Source: Raffaelea ambrosiae | Taxonomy: Eukaryota > Ascomycota > Sordariomycetes > Ophiostomatales > Ophiostomataceae | Direction of reading: 5' to 3' | Length of the DNA stretch: 64,000 bases | Assembly (NCBI GenBank): GCA_002778195.1 | Contig: PCDI01000002.1 | Coordinates: forward strand, 2,741,234-2,805,233 | Shown here: one piece after another, positions 33,334-43,338 of the stretch | Layout of the letters: each line of letters opens with the position of its first letter | Position numbering within the stretch: position 1 is the first letter of the stretch | Translations under genes and position numbers: made by a program | Notes under the pieces: generated by a model | Database searches by the model: none | What the model was told of the DNA's origin: nothing | Seen by the model: the letters and a program-made list of their open reading frames with translations, nothing else

Positions 33334-36300
33334 TCAGCGGAGAGCCAGCTCGGGCCCGTGAATCTCGTTTAGCAGCTCTGCAAATTCGTCCCGCTCCCTG
33401 GCCGTGTTGTCCGTCACGTCCTCCAGAAGGTTCTCGTCCGAGAACTTGCCCAGATTCTTGATAATCCGCCACGCTCGCCGAAACTCGTCTCGGATCGCAA
33501 CAATCCCGCTGTGTGTCACCGTCCGCGCCACGTTGTGGTCCAGCTCGAACGGGTCCTCAATCGCAAACAGATACCGGTGCTTCACCTCCTTCGTCTCCAC
33601 CGCCTTGTGTGTCACCACGCCCTTGTTACCTGGCACGCCGTCTGCCACACTGCCCGGCGTCGCCGTCCCGGTCACACCTGCACCTGCGCCTGCACCTGCG
33701 TCTGCTCCTGGCGTTTTAACTGTTGCCTCAAAGCTGTCTTGCTCACCGCCCTGTGCTCTAGTCGGCGTCTGCAGCTGCGACTGAGACTGTGACGGCGTGT
33801 GACCGATCGGTCGCTCGACAGCTGACTGCGGCGATGCTGCCTGGTCCTGAACCAAAACCACCGTTCTGGCCCCCGTCCAGCCCTTCTCCTGCTTCGACCG
33901 CAATCCACCACGTGTGCGCAGACTCAGCACGTCCCGGCCCCAGTCGAAGCCCCGGCAGGGTACCGTACTCATGAAGTTGCTCTGCGCATAGTACTCAAAA
34001 AAGCCTCGCAGAAGGTACCCGACCGAGTCCTTGTTCTGGTTCAGCATGCCCTTTTCCGCCAGATTCTTGATCTCCTCCTCGTTTCGCCAGAACCGGATGT
34101 CACAGCCGCGGCAAGACACCGTCTCTTCCATCTCCTCAGGAGACAACTCGTTTGGCGTCGGGCCCACAAGCTGTTGCAGATTCGGGCACACAAACGGCTG
34201 CGCAACGTTCACCAGATAGTGCAGCATCATGAGCACGTAGCCGTAGCTGCTTAGAGTCCCGCGGTATGGCGTGTTGATGTCGCGGATCTTCGCCCAGTGT
34301 TTGACGAACAGAACCAGAGGCCGCACCCGAGGGTCTGTGTGCGAATAGCACCGAAGAAGCAGCGTGTTCTGGAGAGCAAGGTGCGCCGAAAAGTTGATAT
34401 CGCACTGCACGCCAGCCCCCGTCTTGGGGAACTCAAGCCGGTCTCGATACGGATCCCGCGGCTGGTTCGGCGTCATCTTGGACGGGTCAGTCAGTTGACG
34501 CGCACGCGAAATCACCGGCGCCGTGCTCTCTGTTCTGGGTACCACGTAGTCAAACCGCCGGCCCGGCTGGTCGCACTTCTGCAAAGGCAGACGGAGCACG
34601 TCCACGTATGCCTTGACATCCGCCACCGTGGATGCGTCGTAGCAGCCCTTGGCAAGCGCCCTGTCGAATTCGAGAGCGAGCTGCAGGCTCTTGTGCCGCC
34701 TCGCCACGGCCCGCAAGCTCGGCTTGTCGACAGACTTGGCAAAGCTTTCCACCTGCTCCCGGATCTCTTGGTTCCAGATACCCGCGATATAATGTCGGAT
34801 CATAATGGGAAGGATTGGGTTGCCATCAGAACTCGTGTCACGACCGCCGCTGTACACCATGATCTTGACTGTGCGCTCGTGGTACTGGGTAGGGCTTTCG
34901 AACTGGCCCTGTTCCAAGATCATGATCTGTAGCGACACAACCTTCTTCAGACTCTCCACAGCCAGTTGCAGCTCCTTGTTGTAGGCGAGCAGATCCTGTG
35001 CAAAAGTTGGCTTGTTTTGCAGCTCCTGCCAAGCGCGGATTTTGTTGTATGCGTCGTGCTCCTGGTGGGGATCCTTTTCTCGGATCTCACGCTTGGCCCA
35101 TAGCATGGCCAACCGTTCTCCTTCAGCCTGCATGCACACACCGTACAGGGACCGATAGTTCAGCTGAGATGGAACGTCTGATGTCGCCAGAGACCGCGTA
35201 GCAAACAGACGGTCCCTCAACTCTGTATCAGCCAGACCAGCCACAAACGCATGGCAGGCGTCAGTCAAGATCTTGAGATCCTCGTTCTTGAAGTCCCGTG
35301 CAGTTGAATGCGTAATGTCACGGCCGCCCAGCTTTCTGACCAGTCGTTTTGCCGCGGCAGTGTAGTTCGCCAGGCTCTGTCCAGGCGTCTGCTTGAAGCT
35401 GGCGAGGCACTGGCTGTATTTATTCTCGTCCATATTTCCATCGTCCGAAGTTGAGTCCTTCTGCTGATGTTCTGCTTTGGTGTCCTCTCGCTCTTCCGCC
35501 ACGGACTCTATCCGCTCATGGTGGACTCTGGTACTCCTGGTGTTCTTTTCGCCTTCTCCAGTTGGCGTGTGCTCTTCCACAGACTGCGATTCTTTTTCCT
35601 GGTGCTCGTCTGCGCGTTCCGTATCTGCATCAGTACCATCGTGATCTGACAACAGCCCTTTCTCCCACTTCGCGCGCTCCTCTAGAAGACCGCGCTGCAG
35701 CTGCTCAGGTGGTTTCTCGCAGAGTTTGATAATGGGTACACGTGTCCGCGTAAGCAGGCGGGCGCCTAGACCTGCATCCAGAAAAGCCTTTTCTACGATT
35801 CGTGGGATGGGAGAGTTGGGCGCGTCCGGCAGTGGCTCGGACAGAGGCGAGATGAGACCGAGGTCCATGTCCGAGGCTTTGGTCGCAAAGCCAGACGAGA
35901 GGCTGCCAAAGCACCGCAGTCGCACAGTGAAGGCAGGAAACTCAGCCTTGCCGTTCGCCTCCAGTTCGTACCGTGCAAGAGCGTCTCGACAAAGCAGCTC
36001 AATGCGGATGCGAAAGTTCTCCTTCTCCTGAATGTCGGAGAGCTGAATCTCGGCGCTCGACAGGATTTGCTCGCAGAATCGTTCCAACAAAGCCGCCTGG
36101 GTCTGGATGTCTTCTGGCCTGGCATTGTAGAGGCGGTTGTTCGAGTTGCTGTGGGGACGAGCAGTCCGCTGCGACTGGCCGTCAAAGGAAGCAGCAGGTT
36201 GCTGCTGCGACCGCCAGTTGTACGGATCATTGAATGCCATGGGGCCCTGGTAGGATAGAGACTGCTGGTGGCGCGGCTGGGAAGGGTAGCCTCGCCCGCC

Positions 36301-36882
36301 GCTTTGCGGGCTTGGCATCGTCGGGCTTGGACCATACTGGGATGGCCGCACCGTTGCCGACTGGGGCCGTTGCTGGTGCTGGTAGCCGCCTTGGGACTGG
36401 TACCCACCATGATGCTGGCTCTGGTAGTGGTTCTGGGGATGTGACTGCTGCTGGTAATGAGGGCGGTTTTGTTGGTGCTGCAGCTGGACCCCGTAGCCAG
36501 GAGGACTGACGTAGCTCCCGGCAGAGTGAGGAGGCAATGGTCGGGGGTCAATGGGAATGGACAGCTGTGCCGACATCTGTCTCCGCTGCGCCTGGTTTGG
36601 GCGCTTCCGGGAAGATCTGGGAGATGCCGGCGTCTGGCCAGACTGTGCCAGCCCTGGCGGCGACACGTCGTCCGACGCACCGTCTGTGCCAAGTGTAGTG
36701 GGAGAGGAAAAGTTTTGGCTTGCGGCAGAAGCTGCAGACGCCTGCGAAGCTTGAGGGGACGACAGATAGGATCTCTCAATTTCGTTGTTCGTCAGAATCA
36801 TGTTCCGCAAACGATCCTCGAGACTGCTGCCAGGTGGCCCGTCTGGCCCTCCCCCGCCTCCGTTCTGATGATGGGGGTACAT
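33334..36882 (-). CDS. CID1-family non-canonical poly(A)/poly(U) polymerase with large internal insertion
   Basis: 1182 aa in a single exon. The N-terminal third is Gln/His/Pro/Ser-rich. The nucleotidyltransferase signature GSLSSGFATKASDMDLGL supplies the DxD metal ligands (about residues 337-341). A third Asp sits in GVQCDINFSAHLALQN (about residue 827), followed by VLFVKHWAKIRDIN and GTLSSYGYVLMMLHYLV of the PAP central domain. SVGYLLRGFFEYYAQ and the HRYLFAIEDPFELDHNVAR block are the PAP/25A-associated region. Such enzymes add U or A tails to RNA 3' ends. The spacing from DxD to the third Asp is about 490 residues, against roughly 60 in compact CID1, because a long charged and helical insertion splits the catalytic domain. 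The ATG at 36882 (MYPHHQNGGG) is the first in frame; the frame stays open upstream but with no other ATG. It is divergent from the TFIIF gene. Confidence 0.85.
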   Translation of the reverse strand: MYPHHQNGGGGGPDGPPGSSLEDRLRNMILTNNEIERSYLSSPQASQASAASAASQNFSSPTTLGTDGASDDVSPPGLAQSGQTPASPRSSRKRPNQAQRRQMSAQLSIPIDPRPLPPHSAGSYVSPPGYGVQLQHQQNRPHYQQQSHPQNHYQSQHHGGYQSQGGYQHQQRPQSATVRPSQYGPSPTMPSPQSGGRGYPSQPRHQQSLSYQGPMAFNDPYNWRSQQQPAASFDGQSQRTARPHSNSNNRLYNARPEDIQTQAALLERFCEQILSSAEIQLSDIQEKENFRIRIELLCRDALARYELEANGKAEFPAFTVRLRCFGSLSSGFATKASDMDLGLISPLSEPLPDAPNSPIPRIVEKAFLDAGLGARLLTRTRVPIIKLCEKPPEQLQRGLLEERAKWEKGLLSDHDGTDADTERADEHQEKESQSVEEHTPTGEGEKNTRSTRVHHERIESVAEEREDTKAEHQQKDSTSDDGNMDENKYSQCLASFKQTPGQSLANYTAAAKRLVRKLGGRDITHSTARDFKNEDLKILTDACHAFVAGLADTELRDRLFATRSLATSDVPSQLNYRSLYGVCMQAEGERLAMLWAKREIREKDPHQEHDAYNKIRAWQELQNKPTFAQDLLAYNKELQLAVESLKKVVSLQIMILEQGQFESPTQYHERTVKIMVYSGGRDTSSDGNPILPIMIRHYIAGIWNQEIREQVESFAKSVDKPSLRAVARRHKSLQLALEFDRALAKGCYDASTVADVKAYVDVLRLPLQKCDQPGRRFDYVVPRTESTAPVISRARQLTDPSKMTPNQPRDPYRDRLEFPKTGAGVQCDINFSAHLALQNTLLLRCYSHTDPRVRPLVLFVKHWAKIRDINTPYRGTLSSYGYVLMMLHYLVNVAQPFVCPNLQQLVGPTPNELSPEEMEETVSCRGCDIRFWRNEEEIKNLAEKGMLNQNKDSVGYLLRGFFEYYAQSNFMSTVPCRGFDWGRDVLSLRTRGGLRSKQEKGWTGARTVVLVQDQAASPQSAVERPIGHTPSQSQSQLQTPTRAQGGEQDSFEATVKTPGADAGAGAGAGVTGTATPGSVADGVPGNKGVVTHKAVETKEVKHRYLFAIEDPFELDHNVARTVTHSGIVAIRDEFRRAWRIIKNLGKFSDENLLEDVTDNTARERDEFAELLNEIHGPELALR

Positions 36883-38077
36883 GGTGGAAGCTGTTCCCTC
36901 ACAGGCATGCCATGAAAGAACCAGCTGCTCGCAAAGAGATTTCCAACTGATTCTGTTTTCCAGAGAGCTCGAAATATTTGACGGTAGCGTATCGTCAGAG
37001 AAAGGAACAGCTCGGAAAATGAATGGTCTTCGCAATGTGGCGTGCTCGTTGAGGTTGTCAATGCGCGACGAGGCGCCGGAATGGGGCCAGGTCTGTTAGG
37101 TGGGCAAAACAACAACAATAGAAGCCACTAAAAGGCACTGGAAGCAATGGCAACAAAACGAATACCGGGTCGCGACAGCGCAGAAAAATACAAAGACTGC
37201 TTCGGCCAACTTGAATTGAGGCCAGGGTAAAATTTTGAGCAGCTGTCGCAAGTGGGGGAGATGTTGGGTTTGAAGACCTATGGCTGGTGAGGCCTACGGC
37301 TGGTAAAATAACGGACAGAGTGCAAGGAGGGGAAAGACGAAAAGAGCCGGTCTAGCTGTGGGCGAAGGCAGCAAGGGAGCGTTGCTGGTGGTGATGCTGC
37401 AAATGTTTGCCTTTCGGGCCTTTTGGAGCTCTTGGTGATCAAACGCGTTGACCGAGCTTGTCGTGGGTTGTTCTTTCCCGCAAGGCGCGCGGCTAGTTCG
37501 CTCTTGCCGTTTGAAGCAGTCCAGCTTGCTACTAGGTAATGTCTGTTTGCGGATTTACAGCTGGCAGGTAGTCTGTACCCCTAAGGTACTTATTCGACTA
37601 TTAATAGGCAGTAGTACTTGAGGGTACAGAGGTCTTGATTCTGACCTCTGATTGGCCGCTCGCGCTAGGCCGCCCCAGGCCATTGCTTGCCGTCCTTTTG
37701 AGCAGTCGCCTCAACTCCTCAAGACCGGCCTCACTTTTTGGCATCTACCCCCGACACAACCACGCGTCCTTTCCTTCAGCCAAGGCCGTCGCAGCATCAC
37801 ACCTGTGCGTACGACCTGTCACACTCTTTAGCATATTGATTTTCTTTGCGCTCTCGTCCCGGGGGCATCGCGCCTTCTCCGATGCCTCGTCATTAACGAG
37901 GCCTCCTCACATCGCCTTTAGCTTCGGTTGTTCAACTTCCTTCGCATTGCCTCTATCTCCTAGTCTTGGGGACCAACAGCTTGCTACTTCGATCCTCTGT
38001 CTCCTCTTATCTTTTTCGATCGATACATCCACGCGATCATCTAGCCGCTGCGCTTGTCGTGCCCTTTTCCGCCGACG
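36883..38077. other. Divergent intergenic region (1.2 kb)
   Basis: Shared upstream region of the nucleotidyltransferase (-) and TFIIF alpha (+). A TAC/GTAC-rich stretch with AGTAGTACTTGAGGGTAC lies at 37570-37630. The part next to TFIIF is pyrimidine-rich leader. Confidence 0.5.
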
Positions 38078-40589
38078 ATGAGCTCTGGAGCGCCCGGTGC
38101 CCCTGGGCAGCCAGGACCGTCTGGCCAGCCTGGCCAGGCCAACGGCGTGGGCCGACCGCAACCCGGCCAGCCACCTCGCAAGGGGCCGCCTCACCCGCTT
38201 CTGCGGCGAAAGCCACGACCGGCCGACCCTCTGGTGGCGCGCAAAAAGCCGACTCAGAAACCACCGCCAGCGGCGCGAGCCAAAAGCGTGCTTTCAGCAG
38301 CCAACCGAAACGGCGTCACGGCACTCAGCCTTCCCCCAGAAGCGCGAACATTGAACACGATCAATGCGGAGGATGCAACAAAGAAGTTGGCGGCGTTCGA
38401 GGCACAGCGCAAGTTGAACGGAGGATGGACAGACCCGCCGCCGGCACCGGAGGGAGCGTACCGGGATTTTCCTGTTGTGACGACAAAACGGGCGCTGCGA
38501 GAAGGCATTCGGTATCACGTCATGCGGTTTGCGAAAGTAGGCAAGGGCGGTGAGGAGGATTCGGAGATCGACCCAACCAACCAGGACGACTTCACACGGC
38601 CAGTTTCCCTGCACCGGCGCGACCCGCGACAGCCACCACCGGGACGTGCGGTCAAGGAAGAGACCACGCCTCAGCCGGCTGCAGCTACAGTGGACGAAAA
38701 GGAAGCCGAGAAACTTGCGCAGCAAAAGGCCGAGCGGGAAGCGCAGCGTGCGAGCGACCTGGCCCAGATTGCCCCCATCGCGAAAGACCCGAACCCGAAG
38801 AAGCCACCGCAGAACCAAAAGAAGGAGAAACAGTTCCAGCTGTACTTCCCCAAGAATACGGCGGAGCAGAAGAAGGAATCAGAGATTCGCTACGAGGAAG
38901 CGCTGCCATGGCATTTGGAAGATGCGGATGGCAAGAATGTCTGGGTTGGTTCGTACATTTCGGCTCTCTCGGAAGCCAACATCGCTCTTGTGATTGACGG
39001 TTCTGCGTTCCGCATGGTGCCACTTGAGAAGTTTTACCGCTTTACTCCCAAGCCTCCATTCCAGGCCTACTCGATCGACCAGGCTGAAGAGATCATGGGC
39101 AAGAAAATGGCCGTTGGTCGCTGGGCTATGCGGGACACGGAGAAGAAGAAGCATGAAGAGGAACTGATGGCGACACGCAAGATGTTTGGCGGCCATTCCC
39201 GTGTCAAGCAGGAGAGCAGCACGTTCCGATCAGCGCCACGATCTGAAAAGATCGACCACGATGACATTGATATGGAGGGCGACGAGTTTCAAGACGACGA
39301 CGAAAACGTCGGCCTGGAGCCAGAAAACGACGAAGACGCCAAGGACACACGGGAGCGTCTTCGGCGAAACCATCTCGGGGCCAATCTGTTTGGCGATGCC
39401 GACGAGAAGGAGGTCGACAAGGAAGAGGAGGAGGACAAGGCGGCGAAAAAAACCAGACAGCTGGGCAAACAGTTGCGCAAGGCTCTCGCGAAGCGGGAAG
39501 ACCACTTGGAGTACCTCGAGTACCGGGACTCGGACACGGACTCTGAGAAAGAAGACTTTCTCGAGCTGTCGGTATGTTTGTTTAACTTTGATTGCTCCGC
39601 GCGCCGGCGATCATACTTTTCATTCTGGGGGGGAGGCAATGGGAGACTAACATGAGAAACTTTCTTTTCACAGAGCGACGACGAAGACAACGAGGAAGAT
39701 GCCGAGAAGAAGGAGGAAGAAGCCAAGGCGAAAGCTGACGGCAAGGACGGCAAAGACGGCAAGGATGGCAAAGACGGCAAAGACAAGCCTTCGTCTGGAA
39801 ACACGCCCAAGGGCAACACCACGCCGTCTGGCAAGCAAAAGGCGGGCGAGGCCTCAAAGAAGGGCAAGTCCCTGAAGCGGCCAGGATCGCCCAATCTGTC
39901 CGAGTCGAGCGGCAACGAGTCAACCCGCAAGAAGATCAAGAAGAAGCATGACAAGACTGCAGGCGGCTCGGTGCGGCCAAGCCGGTCTACGACGCCTATG
40001 CCAGGCGGCCAGCCACGGCCCAGCAAGGCCAACAGCAAGGCCACCGGCGGCGGTGGAGCCCTGAGCGACGGCGAAGCTACGGCCGGCGAGATGTCCGATG
40101 GGCCAGCAGGAAACAAGCGGCGGATCAAGATTGTGGCGGCCGGTTCGCGGAACACGCCCACCGGCTCGCGGGCTGGCAGTCCCATGCCGTCCCAGGGCGC
40201 CCAAAACACGTTGCCACCAGGTGAGTTTGCATGCCAACCCGCTAAGAAGGCTTTCTGTGGTTTCAGCTGCATACTAACAACTCTGTGAAAAAATAGGCTC
40301 TACTCCCGGGTCTCCAGGTCGGGCGCCTGGTTCACCAAACTCGCGTGCTTCGTCGCCCAACGGCGGCGGCAGCGGCGGCAGTGGTCCGGTGGACGCAGCC
40401 GAGATCACTGCGATGCTGCTGACGATTCCCGAGGGTGTGACGGTCGGTGGTCTGTTGCGCCGGTTTGGCAGCCGTATCGGGGAGGGCCCCGGGCAGATGC
40501 CGCGCAAGGACTGGATCAAGCTGGTCAAGGAGAACTCGACCTTTGGCGAGGACAAGCTACTGCGGGCCAAGGTGCCGGGATCGGATTAG
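38078..40589 (+). CDS. TFG1: TFIIF alpha subunit (RAP74/Tfg1)
   Basis: Three exons: 38078-39571, 39674-40220 and 40297-40589, giving 777 aa. Introns are canonical (GTATGT/TTTTCACAG; GTGAGT/ATACTAAC/AAATAG) and preserve phases 0 and 1. The N-terminal half holds the TFIIF dimerisation (triple-barrel) region, for example NVWVGSYISALSEANIALVIDGSAFRM (split: residues near 290-315) and VGRWAMRDTEKKK. The middle is highly acidic and then Lys/Gly/Ser-rich, with repeats of DGKDGK. The C-terminus (EITAMLLTIPEGVTVGGLLR ... DWIKLVKENSTF) is the RAP74 winged-helix that contacts the FCP1 phosphatase in other eukaryotes. TFIIF escorts RNA polymerase II to the promoter. The start codon at 38078 matches the beginning of conserved composition. 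Convergent with BUD13. Confidence 0.92.
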
Positions 40590-41062
40590 TGATTGGAAGA
40601 GAGAAGGAGCAAGAAAAGGGGGCGAAAAAAAAGCTATCAGGGCTTTGCATGGGGGGTTTTCGTTGTGGACACACGTGGTGCACATACGCGTTGTATAGAT
40701 TTTGGTCAGATGCGTCGTGTATCTGTATTCTAGTTGCAAGCAGTGCTCTTCGCTGGCACAGGTAATGCTCTTTTGGTGGCAGGTGGTAGTCGACTGAGGA
40801 AGCAAACAGATTCGAAACACATGCTTCTTTTTCCTTTCGAATGTTCTGATTCGGCGAATCTTTTTAGGGGGTATTTATCATTACATGTAGTTATCTACAG
40901 TTCTCTACAATTCTGGCATCTTTTTCTAGGCTCAAAATGGGATCCTGTACCCAAAATGCCGTTCACAAATTCCACCCCAACCCACAAGGCCAGACGAAGC
41001 TAGACGAAGCAAAGCAAAAGCATATTTTCTCTCCCCCCCCCCCTTTTTTTTTCTTTTCTTTT
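40590..41062. other. Convergent intergenic region (0.47 kb)
   Basis: 3' flanks of TFIIF alpha (+) and BUD13 (-). AT-rich with a C/T homopolymer pair near 41033-41062. Nothing else seen. Confidence 0.6.
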
Positions 41063-42313
41063 TCACTCGTCCATCTGCCACTCGTACTCCAGGCCCTTGT
41101 TGCGCTCCCGCCGGTTGATCGCCTTGAACCGCTCTGCCTCGAAGCCGTTGCTGCGGTCCACGCCGTCCCACCGGTACCCAGGCCGGATGCCGTACCGGTT
41201 CGGCGCCGCTGGGCCCTTGTAGATCGGCCGGTTGGATTGGGCTCGTGAGGTGCCTTTTGGCGGACGGGCATCCGCTGCTTTGGGTCCTCCGCCTCCTCCG
41301 CCTCCTCCCGTCAAAAATGCAGCCATCGGATCGTTCCACCGCGCCTGCTGCTTGAGCTCCGCATTCATCTCCTCGTCGTCTGCCGTCCGCGCCAGCGGCA
41401 TCAGCGCCGCATCCGCCAGCTGCTCCCGCCGCTTGCGCGCCTCCTCGCGCTGCACGTCGCCCCGCAGCGCATCCGTGGCGGCGCGTTTCTTTTCCTCGGC
41501 CTCGCGGGCAGCCTGGCGGACCTCTTGCCGGCGGAGGGCAATATCGACGCGCCGGCCGGTGGCGTCGCGATACACCACCTCCTCCTGTTCCTCCTCCTCT
41601 TCGTCGTTGTTGTTGTTGTTGCTGTCGTCCCCCTTCCTCCTCCTCCTTCTCTCCTTTCGCTCGCGCCTCTCTTGTTCGTACTGGTCGCGTTCTTGCTTCC
41701 GGCGCTTCTCGAGCTGGGCTACGACGGAGGCGGCCGACTGAAGACCGGCGTGGGTTCCGTCGCTCATCATGACAGCTGGTTTTCGTTTTCCTTCTCTACC
41801 GTCATCGCCGTCGTCGTCTTCCTCCTCCCCGCCAGCCACCACGGGCGCCTCGTCTTCGGCGGCCAGTGCCGCTTCTGTCTCGGCCGCCGCAGCAGAGATA
41901 ATAGCATCTGCCTCGGCCGCTTCATCGCCATCGTTCTTAGTTTTTGGTTTCTGTTGTTGCTGTGGTTGTCGCTGCTGGGAAGGAGCAGTGCTGTCGTTTC
42001 CGCTGCCGCTGCCGCTACCACCACCGTCGCCGCCATTCAGGGTCTTCCAGTTGGACTTTTTGGTCTTGCGAAACTCGGCCGACGAGCCAGCTACTGTCGC
42101 TCCGCCCGTACCGAATCCTAGTGGTCCATCCTCGTCATCATCATCGCCGTTGTGGCCGCCGCCGCTGCTCTTGGACCAACCGAACTCGTCGTCATCGGTG
42201 ATCAAAAGACCGTCGCCACCGGTCTTGTTGTGCTTGCGCTTCCTTTTTTTGGAGGGTTTCGTGTCCGCTACAAGATAGCGGGACGCAAGGTATGCTGTCA
42301 AGTCGTCTGGCAT
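41063..42313 (-). CDS. BUD13: BUD13/CWC26 pre-mRNA splicing factor (RES complex)
   Basis: Intronless, 416 aa. It starts MPDDLTAYLASRYLVAD, the typical BUD13 beginning, followed by a Lys-rich tract (KKRKRKHNK). A long charged middle with Gly, Glu/Asp and Asn runs follows. The C-terminus has the diagnostic block WNDPMAAFL ... NRYGIRPGYRWDGVDRSNGFE ... KGLEYEWQMDE. In yeast BUD13 forms the RES complex with PML1 and SNU17, which supports splicing and retention of unspliced pre-mRNA in the nucleus. Given how intron-rich the neighbours are, this is a routine housekeeping factor. Confidence 0.92.
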   Translation of the reverse strand: MPDDLTAYLASRYLVADTKPSKKRKRKHNKTGGDGLLITDDDEFGWSKSSGGGHNGDDDDEDGPLGFGTGGATVAGSSAEFRKTKKSNWKTLNGGDGGGSGSGSGNDSTAPSQQRQPQQQQKPKTKNDGDEAAEADAIISAAAAETEAALAAEDEAPVVAGGEEEDDDGDDGREGKRKPAVMMSDGTHAGLQSAASVVAQLEKRRKQERDQYEQERRERKERRRRRKGDDSNNNNNDEEEEEQEEVVYRDATGRRVDIALRRQEVRQAAREAEEKKRAATDALRGDVQREEARKRREQLADAALMPLARTADDEEMNAELKQQARWNDPMAAFLTGGGGGGGGPKAADARPPKGTSRAQSNRPIYKGPAAPNRYGIRPGYRWDGVDRSNGFEAERFKAINRRERNKGLEYEWQMDE

Positions 42314-43338
42314 AGTGCGTTCAGTAGGAATCGAAAAGAGACTGCAGCTCTTCCTGTGTCGTTTAGTCGGGTTGTGTCGTAGAGGTGATGGACCAAAAAG
42401 CTTGGGGCTTTATCTTATCGCTTCATGGTCTGGATACAGTCACGTGATACATATTTTCTTAATGAGCTTTTGAAGAGCCGAAGAGTATAGAAGAGAAACA
42501 CGCCTTCAATTTCTATGAGTGCTCAGGTGAGCGTACCTGACTACCGAAATGTTCCCAAATGTTGTAGCCTTGCATTCTTCTACGGCCAAGGGCCAGGCAT
42601 CCAACTCTGGTTATCTGGCTTACTACGAGTACAAGTCACAGCATAAAATGCAGTTCTACGCATAGAAATGTTCGAGTTGTTCTCTTGCCCGACGCCCATT
42701 CCTCCGAAGAGGTGGCATACACCGAACCGTCAGGCCTTCATTCTTCGATCGCCCCGAAGGACGCTTGTTCTCCCAACGCTCCGTTACGAGACTCGTCCTG
42801 GGATGGATATCGAGCTCGTGCTGCCCAAAGGCAGCAACGCTGGTGTCTTGGCACTTGGAATACTTCCAATGCCGCTGACTTTGTTTGCAATTTTTTTTCT
42901 TTTCAAGGCTGGAGGAGACTTGAATGATTTGAGTGAAGAAAATTTGTGTATGAAAACAGACCTTCAAGAATGCGTCTAGTCGCTGTCCAAAAGGCGCCAA
43001 AAAGCGTAAGAAGAAGAAAAACCAATGGGGAAAATCAATAGGAAAGGGACAATAAGACGTAACGACATAAAAAAAATACAATGAACACCTTCTTACCATA
43101 CAGCCACGGTTTGACGCGTGTTTAGCCTTCCTCCCGTAGTATCGCCAAACGCCAACGCTGGTATTCGCACTCCCAAAAGCCGCAGTGTGTCCGTGTATGA
43201 AAACAGTGGTATAAAAAGAAAAGCCGAAAAGTGTTATGAGCAGTGGGACATGCCCCGTCAGAGGCAGCTTGACCTCGCCTGCCTGTGGGGTGGTCCAGGC
43301 AGGACGCTGCTAGAGGCAACAAGTGCCGCGGCATACGC
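42314..43338. other. Intergenic region between two minus-strand genes (1.0 kb)
   Basis: Upstream of BUD13 and downstream of the PRPP synthetase gene. The ORF at 42668-42979 (+) has a hydrophobic stretch but poor codon bias and no family match. A TACTACGAGTAC motif lies near 42622-42634. Confidence 0.5.
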
